Shown here: in pieces, positions 1 through 12,200 of the stretch
Layout: each line of letters starts with the position of its first letter
Numbering within the stretch: the stretch's first letter is position 1
NCBI GenBank assembly: GCA_009599575.1
Contig: VWND01000005.1
Coordinates: 1,364,001-1,428,000, forward strand
Direction: 5' to 3'
DNA: 64,000 bases
Source: Blumeriella jaapii
Taxonomy: Eukaryota > Ascomycota > Leotiomycetes > Helotiales > Drepanopezizaceae
Notes under the pieces: generated by a model
Told to the model about the DNA's origin: nothing
The model's database searches: none
Seen by the model: the letters and a program-made list of their open reading frames with translations, nothing else
Translations under genes and position numbers: made by a program

Positions 1-104
1 ATCCCGAAGTGCCAACTCCAACAGATTCCGAACCTACCCCGACTCTAACTCCCAATCCAAAGCCCAATGCAACAAACACCCTCCCCGCGCCCGAGAAAAA
101 GCCC
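1..104 (-). other. Downstream flank of SMC2
   Basis: Sequence after the SMC2 stop codon, Pro/Thr-codon-like on the plus strand by chance. It is probably 3' UTR. No gene is supported here. Confidence 0.5.
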
Positions 105-3100
105 TCACTTATCGAAATCCGCCGCCGTCAGGGCCTGCACCACGCTCGTGCCCTCCGAAAACCGGGTCCGGAAGATACGGTTCGCGTTCTGGAACATACC
201 GTCCTTCAGGCTAACGACGATGAACTGGCTGCCGCGGAAGCGGCTCTTGATCAGTCGGCCGATGTTCTGCGTGTGCGAGAGATCGAGCGCCGCGTCGACT
301 TCGTCCAAGATGTACATGGGCGCCGGCTTGAACTGCAGCAGGGCCATGATGAGCGAGATGGCGATGAGGGACCGCTGGCCGCCCGAGAGCTCTGTCAGGC
401 TCTGCTTCCACACTTTTCCTGTTGTGGGTTGACGTTAGCGAGGTGCGCGTGGTGAGATGCTCTACCTGGCAATGCTGCCTCCATGGCGTGTTGCCTGGCT
501 TGGGAGCAGGAGAAGGGTACGAACCAAGTGATACTTTGACTTCCAATCCCTCGTTGATCGTCTTTCCCTCAGGCGGATCCAGCTTCGCAAAGCTGCCCGG
601 CAACAGCTCCGCAAAGATCTGCCCAAAGTCCCCATTGACCTTCGTCCACGTCTCCTGTAGCGCCCTCTTCTTGTACTCATCCAGCGTGACGATCGTCTCT
701 TCAATCTTCTTCTTGTCGCGGATCACTGTCTTCATCATGTTCTTGAGCGAGACCTCCTTCTTCTCCACGCTATCAATCATGTTCATCACCTTGGGATTGA
801 TCTTCTTCTTCATGCCCTGGAAGCGCTCCGTCAGATTGCGCAAGGTGGCCTTGCATTCGGCGATATTCTGGCCTTTGAAGTCGTAGGGCGTGCCCGTGCG
901 ACCGAAGTTATCCTTTTCATCAGCAATCCACTCGTGCTCCTTCTCCATGTGAGCGACTGTTTGTACTGCGGTTTGCTGTTCCTTGTGGAATTTCTCTATT
1001 TGGTGGCCAAGCTTCTGCTTCTCGAGGCTTTCCTCGGTGATGCGAGATGCCTTTGATCGAGAGGCTTCTTCTAAGGAGCGGAGTTCATCGTCAAAGCCGG
1101 TTAATTTAGCGCGTTCGTCGTCGAGGTGTGCTTGTGCGATATCGTGCGTATCCTATAATTGTCAGCCTAGAGTGTAAACGGAGTCACTTGCACAAACCTT
1201 CACTTGGGCTTGTTCAGCCACGAGCGCATCAATCTCCTCACTATACCCCTTCAAGGTCACTTCAACCTCTTGGAGTTGCTCCTGAGCAGCAGCGAGATCG
1301 CCCCCCACTTGCTCAGAATCTAGCCTAGCACCTTGGAGTTCCTTTTGTATGACTTTGACCGATGCCGAGTTCTTCGTCAAGGCTTTCCTCAGAGCATCTA
1401 GGGAGCTCTGAAGTTCGACAAGCTTCCCGTCTTTGTTATTGTCGAAGTCCTTCATATCCTTCTCGATACGCTTGACATCTTTGTTCGCTTCATCTTGACG
1501 CTTCTTAGCCTCCGCAAGATCAGTCTTCAGCTGCAAAATAGACGCTTTCATGTTCTCAACCTCTTGGATGATAGACGACGAAGAGTTGCCGCCGATTTGT
1601 TCTTCGGTCAGTTTGATCTCGTGAGACTTGAGGTCGAGCTCCTGTTTGATCTTCTTGGCTTGATCAAGCTTCTTCTTTTCCCTGACCATAGTCGCCTGGA
1701 GCTCCTGCAGAGTCCGTTCTTGCGTGCCCAACTCTTTGGTCAGCTCGTTGAGTTTCTGGAGGGTGACCAGGACTCCACTAGAATTAGGTGAGCTACCACC
1801 AGACAATGTTCCAGACGGGTCGTAAGAATCCCCCTCCAGAGTGATACTCTTCATCCGGACAGCTGGGTCAAAAGTGACTCTCTTTGCAGTAGCGGCATCA
1901 GCACAGATCAAGGTGTTGCCAAACACGTAGTCCATAGCCGTAGAAACCTCATCATCGTAACCGATAAGTGACAGTGCAAGGTCCACCTTTCCAGGAGCGA
2001 TCTTCTGAGCAGCACCAATCTTTTCGGCCGAGGCTCTGAAAGCGGCAATCTTGTTCAGAGGAATAATCGTGACGCGCTTTCTCAGCTTGCCGTTCTGAAG
2101 CAATTGAGTACCAGTAACTTCATTGTCGACAACAACATTGTACAATCGACCGCCGGCGCAGATCTCAAGTGCAGTTCCATAATCAGTTCGCTCTTTGTCG
2201 AGCGTGAACAGCGACGCGACCAATCCCTTGACCTTTGATCGATCGAACTGGGGCGTAGGATCCGCATAGTTGAAATCAATGTTAGCGACCTTTCGCCTCA
2301 AGCCATCTGATTGCTCGCGCAATGCCCGTATGGTTTGTTGGAGAGTCGACTGCTGCTTGTACATATCGTCCTCCTGTCCAGGCTCGAACCCGAGTTTCCC
2401 CAGATCCTTCTCGAGTTTCTGTGCTTGTGACCGCAGTCCCTCGAGGTCATTGAGCAGACCGGCATTCTGTTCCTTAGCTTTCTTCGCTCTCGGCTCCTCT
2501 TCCTTGATGCGTTTCTCCAGATGTGCCATCTTCAACTTGGCCTGCTCCTGCTCTGTTGATGCAGCACTAGCCCGATTGCGCGCGTCTTGCAACTGTCCTT
2601 GGTATCCACTTTCCTGGCCCTCTTTTGAAGCAACACCAGTCTGAAGAGTCTGAAGCAGCTCTTCCTTAGTCTCCGCCTCCTGGCTCTGCTTCTCCAGCTC
2701 TTCCTTCGCCTTGTCGAACTGAGCTTGGAGCTTCTCATACACATTCGTCTTCTGCTTCAACGAAGACTCCAGCTCAGAAACAGTCTTCTGGATGGTCGAC
2801 TTCCTCTCCTTCTCCTCAGCCAGACTCGACCTCTTCAAATCCGTGACGGTGGCTAACCGCACCATCTCGTTAGAATGCTGCTTGACCTCGGCTTCAAGCG
2901 CCTGCGCCTTGCTCCCCTTCTTCAACTCCTTTTCTCTCTGCGCCTTCACCTTCTTAACGTCCTCTGCTAAAAATTCGATTTCATTCTTCAGCTTCACTGC
3001 ATTATCCTCCAGATCCTGCAGCCTTTGCTTCTTCAGCTCTAGATCACCGGCAGACTGCTTAAGCCTCTCCTGGTTCTTGACGTAGTCATGGGCCACCACC

Positions 3101-3952
3101 CCTCGTCAGCCTCTCGAGGTCATTCTGCGTCTGCTGAAAGTCCAGAAACGCCCGCTTCTCCGTCCGAAGCTTCTCTAGCTTCGGCTCAATCTCGTCCTTC
3201 AGCAGCTCCGTGATCTCCGTGACCTTCATCTCCTTCTTCGCCATCGTCTTGAAGGCCTTGTCCCGGCGATCCTCGAACATGCGCGTCCCGGCCGCCTCCT
3301 CAATCATGGACAGGATCTCCACGGCCTTCATGTTCAGCACCTTCGTGATGCGGCCCTGCATGATCAGGAAGTTGGGGTTGTTGATGTTCAGCTGCACGGA
3401 CTGGAAGAGGTTTTGCACCGTCTGCTGCTGCGCCCGGTGGCCGTTGATCAGGTACTTGCTGGTGCCGCCCAGCACGATCTGCCGGGTGACGCTGATTTGC
3501 GCATACTCCTCGAAACCGATGGGCGACTTCTTCTTGTCGCGGTTGTCGAAGACGATCGTTACGCTGGCTTTCGTGACTCCGGCCTGTCCACGCTTGTATA
3601 TGAGATCCTTCCTCGGCAGTCAGTCGGGCGCAAAGTGGAGGATGAGGAGGGCAAATATACCTGCAGGTTCTGGGCGCGGACCGTCGACATATTCGTAATC
3701 CCAAGAACGAAACATATCGAGTCCAGAATATTCGACTTCCCGCTCCCATTTAGACCGGTGATGGAGTTAAATGATTCATCCCTACCACCAGGTCAGTTCT
3801 GCTGCGAGACACCCGATCCGTTGCCATTGTTTGTTTACCATCCGGAAATGACTGTTCGCACAGCGTACGATTTAAAACCCTGCTCGCATTAGTAGACATA
3901 TCATGTCAGTGGAGGGATTGCATACGTCTATGATAACCTCCACGATCCTCAT
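105..3952 (-). CDS. SMC2: SMC2, condensin core ATPase subunit
   Basis: Structural-maintenance-of-chromosomes subunit of condensin, which compacts chromosomes in mitosis as a dimer with SMC4. Exons read complement(105..418, 525..1152, 1198..3607, 3661..3781, 3839..3879, 3926..3952), about 1179 residues, the usual family length. I see the N-terminal [14 protein letters not shown], Walker A GLNGSGKS (about 32-39), a long coiled coil, a hinge with conserved Gly residues (about 500-680), a second coiled coil, the signature LSGGQ (about 1086-1090) and Walker B ending [10 protein letters not shown]. All introns are GT-AG; the last donor is GTTCGT, the only one that keeps frame. Oddity: near 3098-3104 the frame breaks in an AGGGGTGGTGG run, between LERLTR and [10 protein letters not shown], with no room for an intron. 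One extra base (or two missing) separates two otherwise perfect frames. Identity is certain; whether the break is real is not. Confidence 0.96.
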
Positions 3953-4248
3953 GTTGGCGATTCGTCGTCGTCGTCGTGGGCGCCGGTGGTCGAAATTGTC
4001 GATATTTTGCAAACCCCTCGGGCAACGCGGTCGAAGTAAACAACAGCGACACGATCCTTTCGGTCGGATAAATAAATGACCGATTGAACCTTGCCCAGCA
4101 GTTTTCGGAACTTCTATTTCTCCGACAGAACTCCCATAATCAGATTTCGACCTCGGCAACTTTCTACACCCCATAGCTCGCTTGCAAAAATGACATTCCT
4201 CACTTATCGAGGTACTACACAACGAGGACGAGGACGAATCGATTCAAC
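3953..4248. promoter_or_regulatory. Shared promoter region of divergent SMC2 and thioesterase genes
   Basis: The two start codons (3952 minus, 4249 plus) lie 296 bp apart with no gene between, so both promoters must sit here. The stretch contains a GTCGTCGTCGTC run near 3963-3975 and mixed AT-rich patches. No clear TATA box or named factor site could be assigned. Confidence 0.6.
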
Positions 4249-5453
4249 ATGGCCGATGGACGAAAGAAAGTTACGATGCCAGGCGTGGCGGAGGGCCAGA
4301 CGCTGATTGGGATTCCAACAGGCAATGACCTCTCGGCGGAGGACAAGGTGAGGGGTCTGTTGGATGGCTCAATGTCAGATGTGAGTGCTATCTTACAGTG
4401 TGATTTCGGTGTTTACTTTGTCTTTTCTCATTCTCGTTTTTGCTCCCTTTTTTGTTCTTCGATTCCGTCTCTTTCCTGTTATGTTTGCATAGTAGTGTCC
4501 CTATCCAATTGGTATGTTGGGATGTATCGTCTCGCTGTGGGAGCTCTTTACAATAGATACGTCTTCTTTTGTATTTATTCATCTGATATTGTTTCTACAT
4601 CCCTTCTCAATCTACACACCACCTACAACCCCTATTGTCCATCCATTTTCAAATCTCTCAACCCGTATCCATCACAGCATAATTACTAAGATGTCCCAGG
4701 GTTGGGCCGCCCACCTCTTTCGCAACGACCTGAAACTCGTCTCCGCGTCCTCCTCACCCACGGGTCGAGTGGTTTTTAGCTATACCGTCCAACCCTCACA
4801 CTGCAACCGTCTCGGAAATTTGGTATGGTCTCACAGTTCCTTTCTCCTCTTCCTTTCATCCTGATTCATCTCCCCCCATATTAACTGAGATCCCCTCTCT
4901 CAGCACGGCGGTTGCACCGCCTCCATCTTCGACTTCGCAACCACCTGCGCCCTCGCGCCCATCGCGCAACCAGGCTACTGGCGCTACGCCGGGGTGTCCA
5001 GAACTCTCAACGTAAGAACCGTCCCACCCACACTTCCCAAACCGCTAATCAGTTGACTGACAACATAAACCTCAGGTTACTTACCTCCGCCCCGTCCCCG
5101 TCGGGGAAAACGTGTTGGTAGAGTGCGAGGTGGTGCATGCCGGGAAGCGATGTACGTGCTTTTCAATCTCATTCGTTCCGATACTTTTTTTCGACTACAA
5201 ATCCTATATCCCTTGTTCATGATTCTGTACCTTTCCCCTCTTGACTTGTACTCTTCGGTTCGGAGATGAGCTAGCCAGCAGGAGTTTACTTACTTACTCA
5301 ATTACTCACTTAAATCACCAATGCTACAAACACGGCTGATTTCGCGCAGTAAGTACCCTTACAGGCGCTATAAAGCGGGCCAGCGACGGCGCGGTCATGG
5401 CCACGTGCGAGCATGGCAAAGTGAGCATCGACCCGCCGGTTGAGAAGCTGTAA
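4249..5453 (+). CDS. Hotdog-fold acyl-CoA thioesterase (PaaI/ACOT13 type)
   Basis: Predicted to hydrolyse acyl-CoA thioesters to free acid and CoA. Exons 4249..4380, 4691..4822, 4904..5011, 5076..5151 and 5350..5453 give 183 residues, normal for a single hotdog domain. Key evidence is HGGCTASIFDFATT (residues 89-102), the active-site helix of the PaaI/ACOT13 family with HGG and a downstream Asp, followed by a VTYLRPVPVGENVLVECEV strand and a C-terminal KRASDGAVMATCEHGK strand. The start ATG lies in a good context (CAACATGGCC). The first intron is long (310 bp); the others are 81, 64 and 198 bp. The exon 2 start follows TTACTAAG, so the junction D|MSQGW is my best fit. There is no targeting peptide I can call with confidence. 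The substrate is unknown. Confidence 0.88.
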
Positions 5454-6289
5454 TCCACAGTCCTTGGTGTATCTCTCATTTCTATCCCTTGTTGTGTTGT
5501 CGGGACAGATCTTGCCATGAAGATGTAAGAGATTAGATTTGACAAAATTTAATCTTGAATGTAACATCATCCTCTGTGCATTACGCATCTACCGTGCTTA
5601 CTCGCTATGATTTTGATTCGAAAGAGAGAAGGAGAGGAGAGGAGAGAAAGAGAGATGATAACCATCACCATTTTATGTTCCGTGCTCCAACACCCGAGAA
5701 GGGATTTTATAAATTTCCTAGGGACCATACCTTGCAAAAACCCGACCGCCTTCGTAAACTACTAATGTCTATTCGCCAACCCGCAAACAGCACCGGTAAG
5801 GCAGCAGCGTGCTTAATTAAATTTCCGAAAAGAAATTTCAACTCTTCATTTCACTTCACTAATTTGAGGAAATTATTTTCCCATCCTTTTTCCAAAAGCC
5901 GTTTCTGTTTTCTGTCTGTCTCGGTCCTTGAACTCGTAAAACCATCTATTATTCCCTCCATATCCATACCTATCCATCTAGGTAGCCAACGGAAAATCCC
6001 GAAGCTCTCTTCCGCCCTCCCCTCCGCACTCACGCTATATATAGCCAACAAAAAACAAACAAACAAACCTCTCTTTCTTTCTTTCTTTCTCCCACACCTA
6101 TCAATCACCCTCGCGCTTTCCACCTACCTTACCTTACCTAACTATCAACGAAAAACCCCCTTCCGGATACCCTGGAACGCAACCCGCTTGCAAGAGAGAA
6201 GTCGACTTACTTACGCGGCAGATCATCGATCATAAAGATTTCCTATACCGTACATTGCCTTTTAAACATTTTTCGTATACGTATATGTA
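5454..6289. other. Intergenic region with promoter-like tract
   Basis: No gene seen. Purine- and pyrimidine-rich tracts (for example GAGAGGAGAGGAG near 5630) occur. A TATATATA motif at 6036-6043 is followed by an AAACAAAC run and CT-rich DNA to about 6130, the layout of a fungal core promoter and 5' leader pointing right. What should be its gene is replaced by the minisatellite and transposon island, so it may be an orphan promoter. Confidence 0.4.
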
Positions 6290-6414
6290 TATGTATGTAC
6301 AGTATGTACGGTATGTACGGTATGTACGGTATGTACGGTATGTACGGTATGTACGGTATGTACGGTATGTACGGTATGTACGGTATGTACGGTATGTACA
6401 GTATGTACAGTGTA
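6290..6414. repeat. 9-bp minisatellite, unit TATGTACGG
   Basis: About 12-13 head-to-tail copies of TATGTACGG, nearly perfect, with the outermost copies varying to TATGTACAG. The period of nine makes all frames open, so apparent proteins here are artefacts. The array ends exactly at the TA target (6413-6414) of the Tc1/mariner relic. Confidence 0.95.
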
Positions 6415-6559
6415 CAGTGGGTGGACACATGAATGTGCGCGTCAGTAAATAGTCCTTACCCCAACAAAACTCTTCTACCTTTACAACTTCATAACTTCAC
6501 CATTGCTTAATCGATTTTAAATACAAATAGCTTAAATTAAAGCTGAAAATCGAAATAAT

Positions 6560-6870
6560 ACTCGATTTCAATCAGTATTTAGTATACCATTCAGTTGCAG
6601 CTCTAAAAGCGTTTATTTTCTTTGCATGCCTTCCGCTAGCTTATTTGACAACTGATCTTCCAGGAGCTTTAACGCTTTTTACGTAGCTTTTATTAAAAAT
6701 CGTTGTATGACAAAATTGTTTTTTATTACTATTAGCTTTGATTTAAATTTGAAAAATTTTGTTTTGACCATTTTTTAAAGATTTTCGATCGGGTTAAAAT
6801 CCGGTACAAAAAGCATTATTTTCAGACTTATATTATGAAACTATAGCTAAATAAAAAGTGCTTTATAAAT
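6560..6870 (-). pseudogene. Tc1/mariner transposase C-terminal remnant
   Basis: On the minus strand, 6781-6808 encodes FVPDFNPIENL, matching the SPDLNPIENLW motif just before the last catalytic acidic residue region of Tc1/mariner DDE transposases. It is followed by a lysine-rich stretch and an EDQLSNKLAEGMQRK segment typical of the C-terminal helix. Several stops interrupt it, and the N-terminal DNA-binding and first DD part are absent. It is not functional. Confidence 0.75.
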
Positions 6871-6998
6871 TAAAGTATTATTTTAAATATAAATGCTATC
6901 GTCGTAAAAGTTCGTAAAAAAGAATTTGTTAAAAACGTCGAGAAATATGGCGGTTGTAATAAGTAACCGTCCGATTCATACGCGCACATTCATGTGTT

Positions 6999-7262
6999 TA
7001 TGACGACTCACTCGTTTGCCCCTCGCGTCACCCCAGCAACTACGTATAGTTGCAAGCTCCCTGGTTTCCTGGTGGGTCTTTTATCAATTGTGAAGACTAT
7101 TATATATATAAGGCTTTTTTCTCTTAGCAACTTCTGCCTTCTGCAGTTGTTGATTCTAAATGAATATTTTTGTTACAGAACCAAAAGCTCGTTTTTTATA
7201 TTATATAAATACGGTGATCAGTTAATTGATTTTTTAATTTCTCGATTAATTAAATCGTTATA
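6999..7262 (+). repeat. A1 5' LTR (family A)
   Basis: Begins TATGACGACTCACTCG (TG mutated to TA) and ends TCGTTATA. It matches the LTRs at 41076, 47216 and 49884, including the GTATAGTTGCAAGCT block and the TATATATAAGGC promoter-like box. Its apparent open frame is LTR sequence, not a gene. Confidence 0.9.
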
Positions 7263-7653
7263 TTATTAATAAATTTTTTTTTACGCTGGCGACGGCGTAA
7301 ATTATTTTTCTTTTCGAATTTCTTACGGGTTATATCAAGATGATCGACCGGTCGTAAAAAAGCTTATTTCCGTATTTTGCGAAAAATGGCTTTTGTTTAA
7401 CGATTCCTTTTTTAACAAAGCTTTTCAGCTTCTGCTACCATACCTTAACCTTTTTTTTTAATCAGCGAAAAAGCAGCTTTTCTTAAAAGTTTTTTTTTTG
7501 AAAAAACAGTCTTTTCTCCGAAAAAAAAAAACACAAAGGAAAAGGCAAAGCGCTAACTATTTCGTCTGCCACTTTTTTTTTGCAGCTTAGCGCTAAAAGC
7601 GTTTAATTAAAACTTTTGCAAAATCAATTGAAAAAAGCGCAAAAGCGTAAACG
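7263..7653 (+). pseudogene. A1 leader and 5' gag fragment
   Basis: Starts with a CTGGCGACGGCG-containing leader after the LTR. It is collinear with the matching part of A2 (47215 down to about 46830), including the GCGCAAAAGCGTAAACG site where B2 inserted. Frames are full of stops. Confidence 0.65.
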
Positions 7654-8066
7654 TGTAAGGATCGAAAAGCAGGGAAACATTAGTTCAGACAATAGAACTC
7701 AGATAAGGTTGGGTTGATAGTCAGACTGATTTCTACTTTTTACATTTCTAATAAAAGGCGTGTATAAGTACAAAAGGAGGGATGGAGCCCTCGAAAAAAG
7801 TATTTCCCAGGAAACCAGGCGAATCTCATTTAGTATGCTTTTCCAGCTTCCATTCCGACCTTTTTTTATCTTTTTTAATATAATTTTAATAACTGGTTTC
7901 TTAGCAATCATTTTTATAAAATGTTTTATTTAAATGTTATTTTCAGCTTTTATAATATTATTCGGCTTTTACGGCCTATCCGCAAAAAGTATTATTCGAA
8001 AGTTGATAAAAAGCAGAAGGTTTTGGCGAATTATTTAATTTATATACGTAATATTGGTTTTTGATA
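7654..8066 (-). repeat. B2 3' LTR (family B)
   Basis: On the plus strand it starts TGTAAGGATCGAAAAGC and ends TTGATATTA-like, which is the RIP-altered form of the CTGACA terminus. It matches five other family-B LTRs. Confidence 0.9.
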
Positions 8067-8298
8067 TTACTTTTTTTTCTAGGCTTTTGGTTTTTAAAAG
8101 CGATTGATTTTTTTGTGCGTATGCTTTCGTATATAACGTGCGTTACGCTTTCGAAATAACGTATAATCTTTTCCGTTTTTAATCGTGAATTATAACTGTT
8201 TCCGCTTTCGGTCGTAAATTATAGCTGTTTTGCTGTTTTGTTTTTTTTGTTTTCGGTAGCGCTTCGTATTTTCGTTAAAAAGGCTTTTTTTTTTAAAA

Positions 8299-8994
8299 TG
8301 GCCGCCATTTTCCTGCTTAACTTTTTCTTTTTTTTTTTTATTTTTATTTTTTCGTCAGCTTTTTTTTATTTTAATCAATTGCTTTTCGCCGCGTTTGCCG
8401 CGAATTTTTAAAATGCTTTTGATTTCTATTTGCTTTCGGTGCGTCCGTTTAATTTTACGCGAAGATATTACAAAGAACTTTTTGCTTTTTTGCGTTTTCG
8501 AGCTTTTCAGCGTAAAATACAACCGTTGCAAAGCTTCGCATATTTAATGCTTTTTTATAAATTTTTTAAACTTTTATTCGAATTCGTTTTTAATTAGCTA
8601 TAAGTTTTTATCGTACGCGCTATCGAGGCGCAAATACTTTTCGCGGGCCTTAACGATTTTATAAATCGTTTCGATGCTGCTACCGCCGCTGCCGCTTTTT
8701 TTTTTTTTGCTACCGAAGCTAAAGCTTTTGTTAAAACTTTTATCGATTTTATTATTTACGACGCTTATATAAATCGTTTAAAAAAAAATAACGCTTCGGC
8801 TTTTATAATAGTCGAAAATCGTACGAATCGCGCCGCGGTTCGGATTGCCGCTGCCGTTGCTGCTGCTGCGTTCGTTTTTGCCGGTTTGGCGGCTGTTATT
8901 ATTTTAAAAGCTTTAGCTGCGCCGGCCTTTTTTTTTAACGACGCTAATATAAGACGTATTTTCCGACGTTTCGAAAATATCGCTCGGATTTATT
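8299..8994 (-). pseudogene. B2 copy of the family-B third frame (ORF3)
   Basis: Same distance from the 3' LTR and same sequence as the Lys/Ala-rich frame of B1 (28005-28700), for example the GCTGCGCCGGCC block near 8917. More heavily mutated than B1. Function unknown. Confidence 0.5.
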
Positions 8995-9299
8995 TTAATT
9001 AATTAAATTAAATTCTGGATTTTTACGAAAATATCGTAATTGCAATTCAGCATTCGATTACGGCTATTGTAAAAGCTTTGATTAAAATAAATCGAATATT
9101 TTGCGAATTCGTTTGGTATTAATTCTTTTTAGCCTGCCGCTGCTTTTAAATTTGAAAAAAATAGCAATAACAATAAAAAAAAAAATAACGATAAAAATAA
9201 ATTAGCTTAGCGGCGGTTTTAAGATTTTCTAAATATTTTTGTTTTCTTTTTTTTGCTTTTACGGCGCGTATTTATTATTATTCCGTTGTTATTATTTAT

Positions 9300-12200
9300 C
9301 GTATCTTTTAAGTATTTTTTTACAATTTTTTTTGCGTTTGTAAAATAGTTTTTTAGCTTTTACGAATTTTCGCTTAATAAATAACTTTTTTATCGTATTA
9401 AATAATATCGGCTTTTTTTTGTATTTTTATAAGCTTGTATTAATTTAACCTTGTATTCTTCGGATTTTTAAAATTTTATTATATTATTTTTCGGCTCGAT
9501 ATCGTTCCGATCCTGTTAAAATTTTAATAAAAAAACGTAGAAGATATTATAAATACGATATTAAAAAAAAAGCTCGAATTAATAAATTTGGCCGTGCTTA
9601 TATATAATTCGCTTGATTTTGAAAAGCTTTAAATATTTATTTAAAAGCTTTCGAAAAAGTCGCAGTTATCGAAGGTTTTTAATCGATAATAATATTTTAT
9701 CGCTTACTTAAAATCTAATTTTTTTATATTTAGCGTCGTAAAATTTTTTGTAATTCGCGTTGGCTTTTTTTAGCTTTTTATTAAATATTTCTTTTTCTTT
9801 TTGCAATATTTTAACTCGTTTTTCCGCTGACGGTATTTTTTTTTACGACGTCGCTTTCGACGTTGCTGCCAAATTTTAAATAAAAGCCGTATAATATGCG
9901 AAAGAAAATAAAATCCGTGGAAGCGTATATCGAATTGTTATACGTAAATTCGGCTAAAGCAAGCTTCGTAGCCCAATCGTTTTATCGATAATCGCAATAC
10001 GTGCGAAAATAAAATTTTAAAATTTGATTTTAACGTTTCGTTTGGCCATCGGTTTAAAAATAAAAAACGATGCTTAATCGACGTCGTATTTGTAAATAAA
10101 ACATTACTAAAAACCAGAATTTACTAATAAAAACTGACTTTTTGTTTGTAATAATTTTTTTAAAACAGCCAAAATTTTTGTAAACGTATTATATAAATAT
10201 TTTAGCCAAATCTAAAGCTAAAATCGTTTTTTATATCGGTATATATTTCGATAGCTTCGTATATCGATTTATTATAACGAATATAAAATCGTAAATACGA
10301 TTTCGTTTTTTGCTAAAAAATAAATCCGTAATAAAGTTTATAATTATTTTTTCTTAAAATTTCGTAAAAATCGAAAAAAAAGCTAATTCGCTATAAGATC
10401 GGTGCTTTTTAAGCTTGCTTTTCTGGCATTTTTTATACGTATTAACGTAACGTTTTACGTCGCTTCGTAAACCAGGCCAGAAATATTTTTTTTCGATCAG
10501 TTTTAACGTTCGCCGAAAATTCTAATAGCCGGCGGTCGGATCGTCGTAATTAATTTTTAATATTTCGCTTTTAATAACGCTTTTATTCGAAATATACGCA
10601 CGTTTTTTATAACGTAGTAATTTATTTTGGCTTATACGCCAATATTTTTCGGATTCGGTTCGATTGCTTTGCGAAGCCGATTCGTACGTTTTTTATAATA
10701 TAAAAAAATTAAATTTTTGCAATTCAAAAATAGTTTTGTAAATCGGTTTTGCTAGCTCGTTATTAGCCGTTTCGAATTATAGCAATATAACGGCTACGCT
10801 CCGTAGTATATATTATTTGCAATTAATAATATTAATAAAAAATAATCCGGCGAAAAAGCCTTTTATTTGGTTTTTTTCCGCTTGCTTTTTACTTTTTAAT
10901 TCCGTTAACAAAAGCTTCGAATATTTATCGGCGCGAAATAGTTTATGCTCCGATTTTAGGCGTGTTTTTACTGCGGAAAATATTTTAAAATTTTTTAAAT
11001 AAGCTAATTTTAGCTTACGATACAACGTAAATAATTATTCGTTATTTTTTTTTAAATTTTTTTTTAAATTTGGCCGGCGGAAAAAACTATCCGCCGAATT
11101 AAAAACTTCTGTTTTATATTCGATTGCAAAATCGTATTTAGCTAGCTCGTCGGCTTATTTCGCTTGGCGTCCGTTTAAACGTTTTTTCGTAAAAAAGTAT
11201 TTCAAATTATAATAATTTATACGCATAATAATAACGTCAGAAACGCTACGTAAATATTAGCTTTATTATTTAAAAACGTAAATTATAATTATTAGCTTAG
11301 CATCGTAAACTTCGTATTTTTGTTTTATAAAAAAAAGCTTTTTCGAATAATATACGATAAAATGCTAACGTGCTTTTACACTTTTTCCGAATAATTAAAA
11401 TAATATTCCGCTTATAACGAATTTCGAAACGTTTGTTTCGATTTAGATTTTTAATCGAAAGTCGAAATAGCGTAAAATCGGTGCTTAGCAAAATTTTTTT
11501 TTTAAAAATAAAAAAGCGAGCTTCGCTTCGAATAGAAAACGAAAAGGGCCCGACATTTTTTCTTATTGCATTTCTTTTAAAAAATTTGTAATAGATCGGC
11601 AAAGCTTAACATAGTTTTTAATAAAACGTTTGTAAAAATTAATAAAACCCAAAAATATTTAAATATTTCGCTACGTAATAAAAAAAGGCTATTTCCGAAT
11701 ACTATTTATTTTTTTTAGATCCATTTTAATTCCCGTAGAAATAACGACGAAGCTTAGAAACTTAATCGTATTCGTATCGAAAGCATATTTTTTTAGATTT
11801 TCGTAAAATTTATTAATACGAAGTTTTTCGAAAACTTTTTTTATCGCGTTTATATAATCGTCGGAGTTTTCGGAAAATATTAAAATATCGTCGAAGTAAA
11901 TTATATACGTAATATTTATTAAACCGACTAAAGCTTAATTAATATACGTTTGGAAAATTGCTGATGCGTTCGAAAGGCCGAAAAATAATACGCAATATTC
12001 GAAATATTTATAACGAATGCGAAACGCAATCTTCCATTTATCTTTTTTTTTTATTCGAAAACGGTGGTACGCCCAAATAAGATTTAGCTTAATAAATATT
12101 TTAGCTTTTTTTAAACGATTTAAAATTTCGCTTATAAAAGATAAAAAGATTCGATTTTTAACCGTAACTGCGTTTAAACTTTTATAATCGACGCATAATC

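Noticed and set aside
6230..6452. Open frames with YVR and TYR repeats
   Set aside because: They come from the period-nine minisatellite, which keeps all frames open regardless of coding.
6994..7269. 91-codon frame near the left edge of the island
   Set aside because: It coincides with the family-A LTR; the same frame reappears in the other LTR copies and has no protein motif.
7654..8066. Family-B repeats considered as inverted terminal repeats of one large DNA transposon, because 7654 and 13755 are in opposite orientation
   Set aside because: They pair instead as direct LTRs (7654 with 30191; 13755 with 28933), each pair with its own target duplication and the expected element length.
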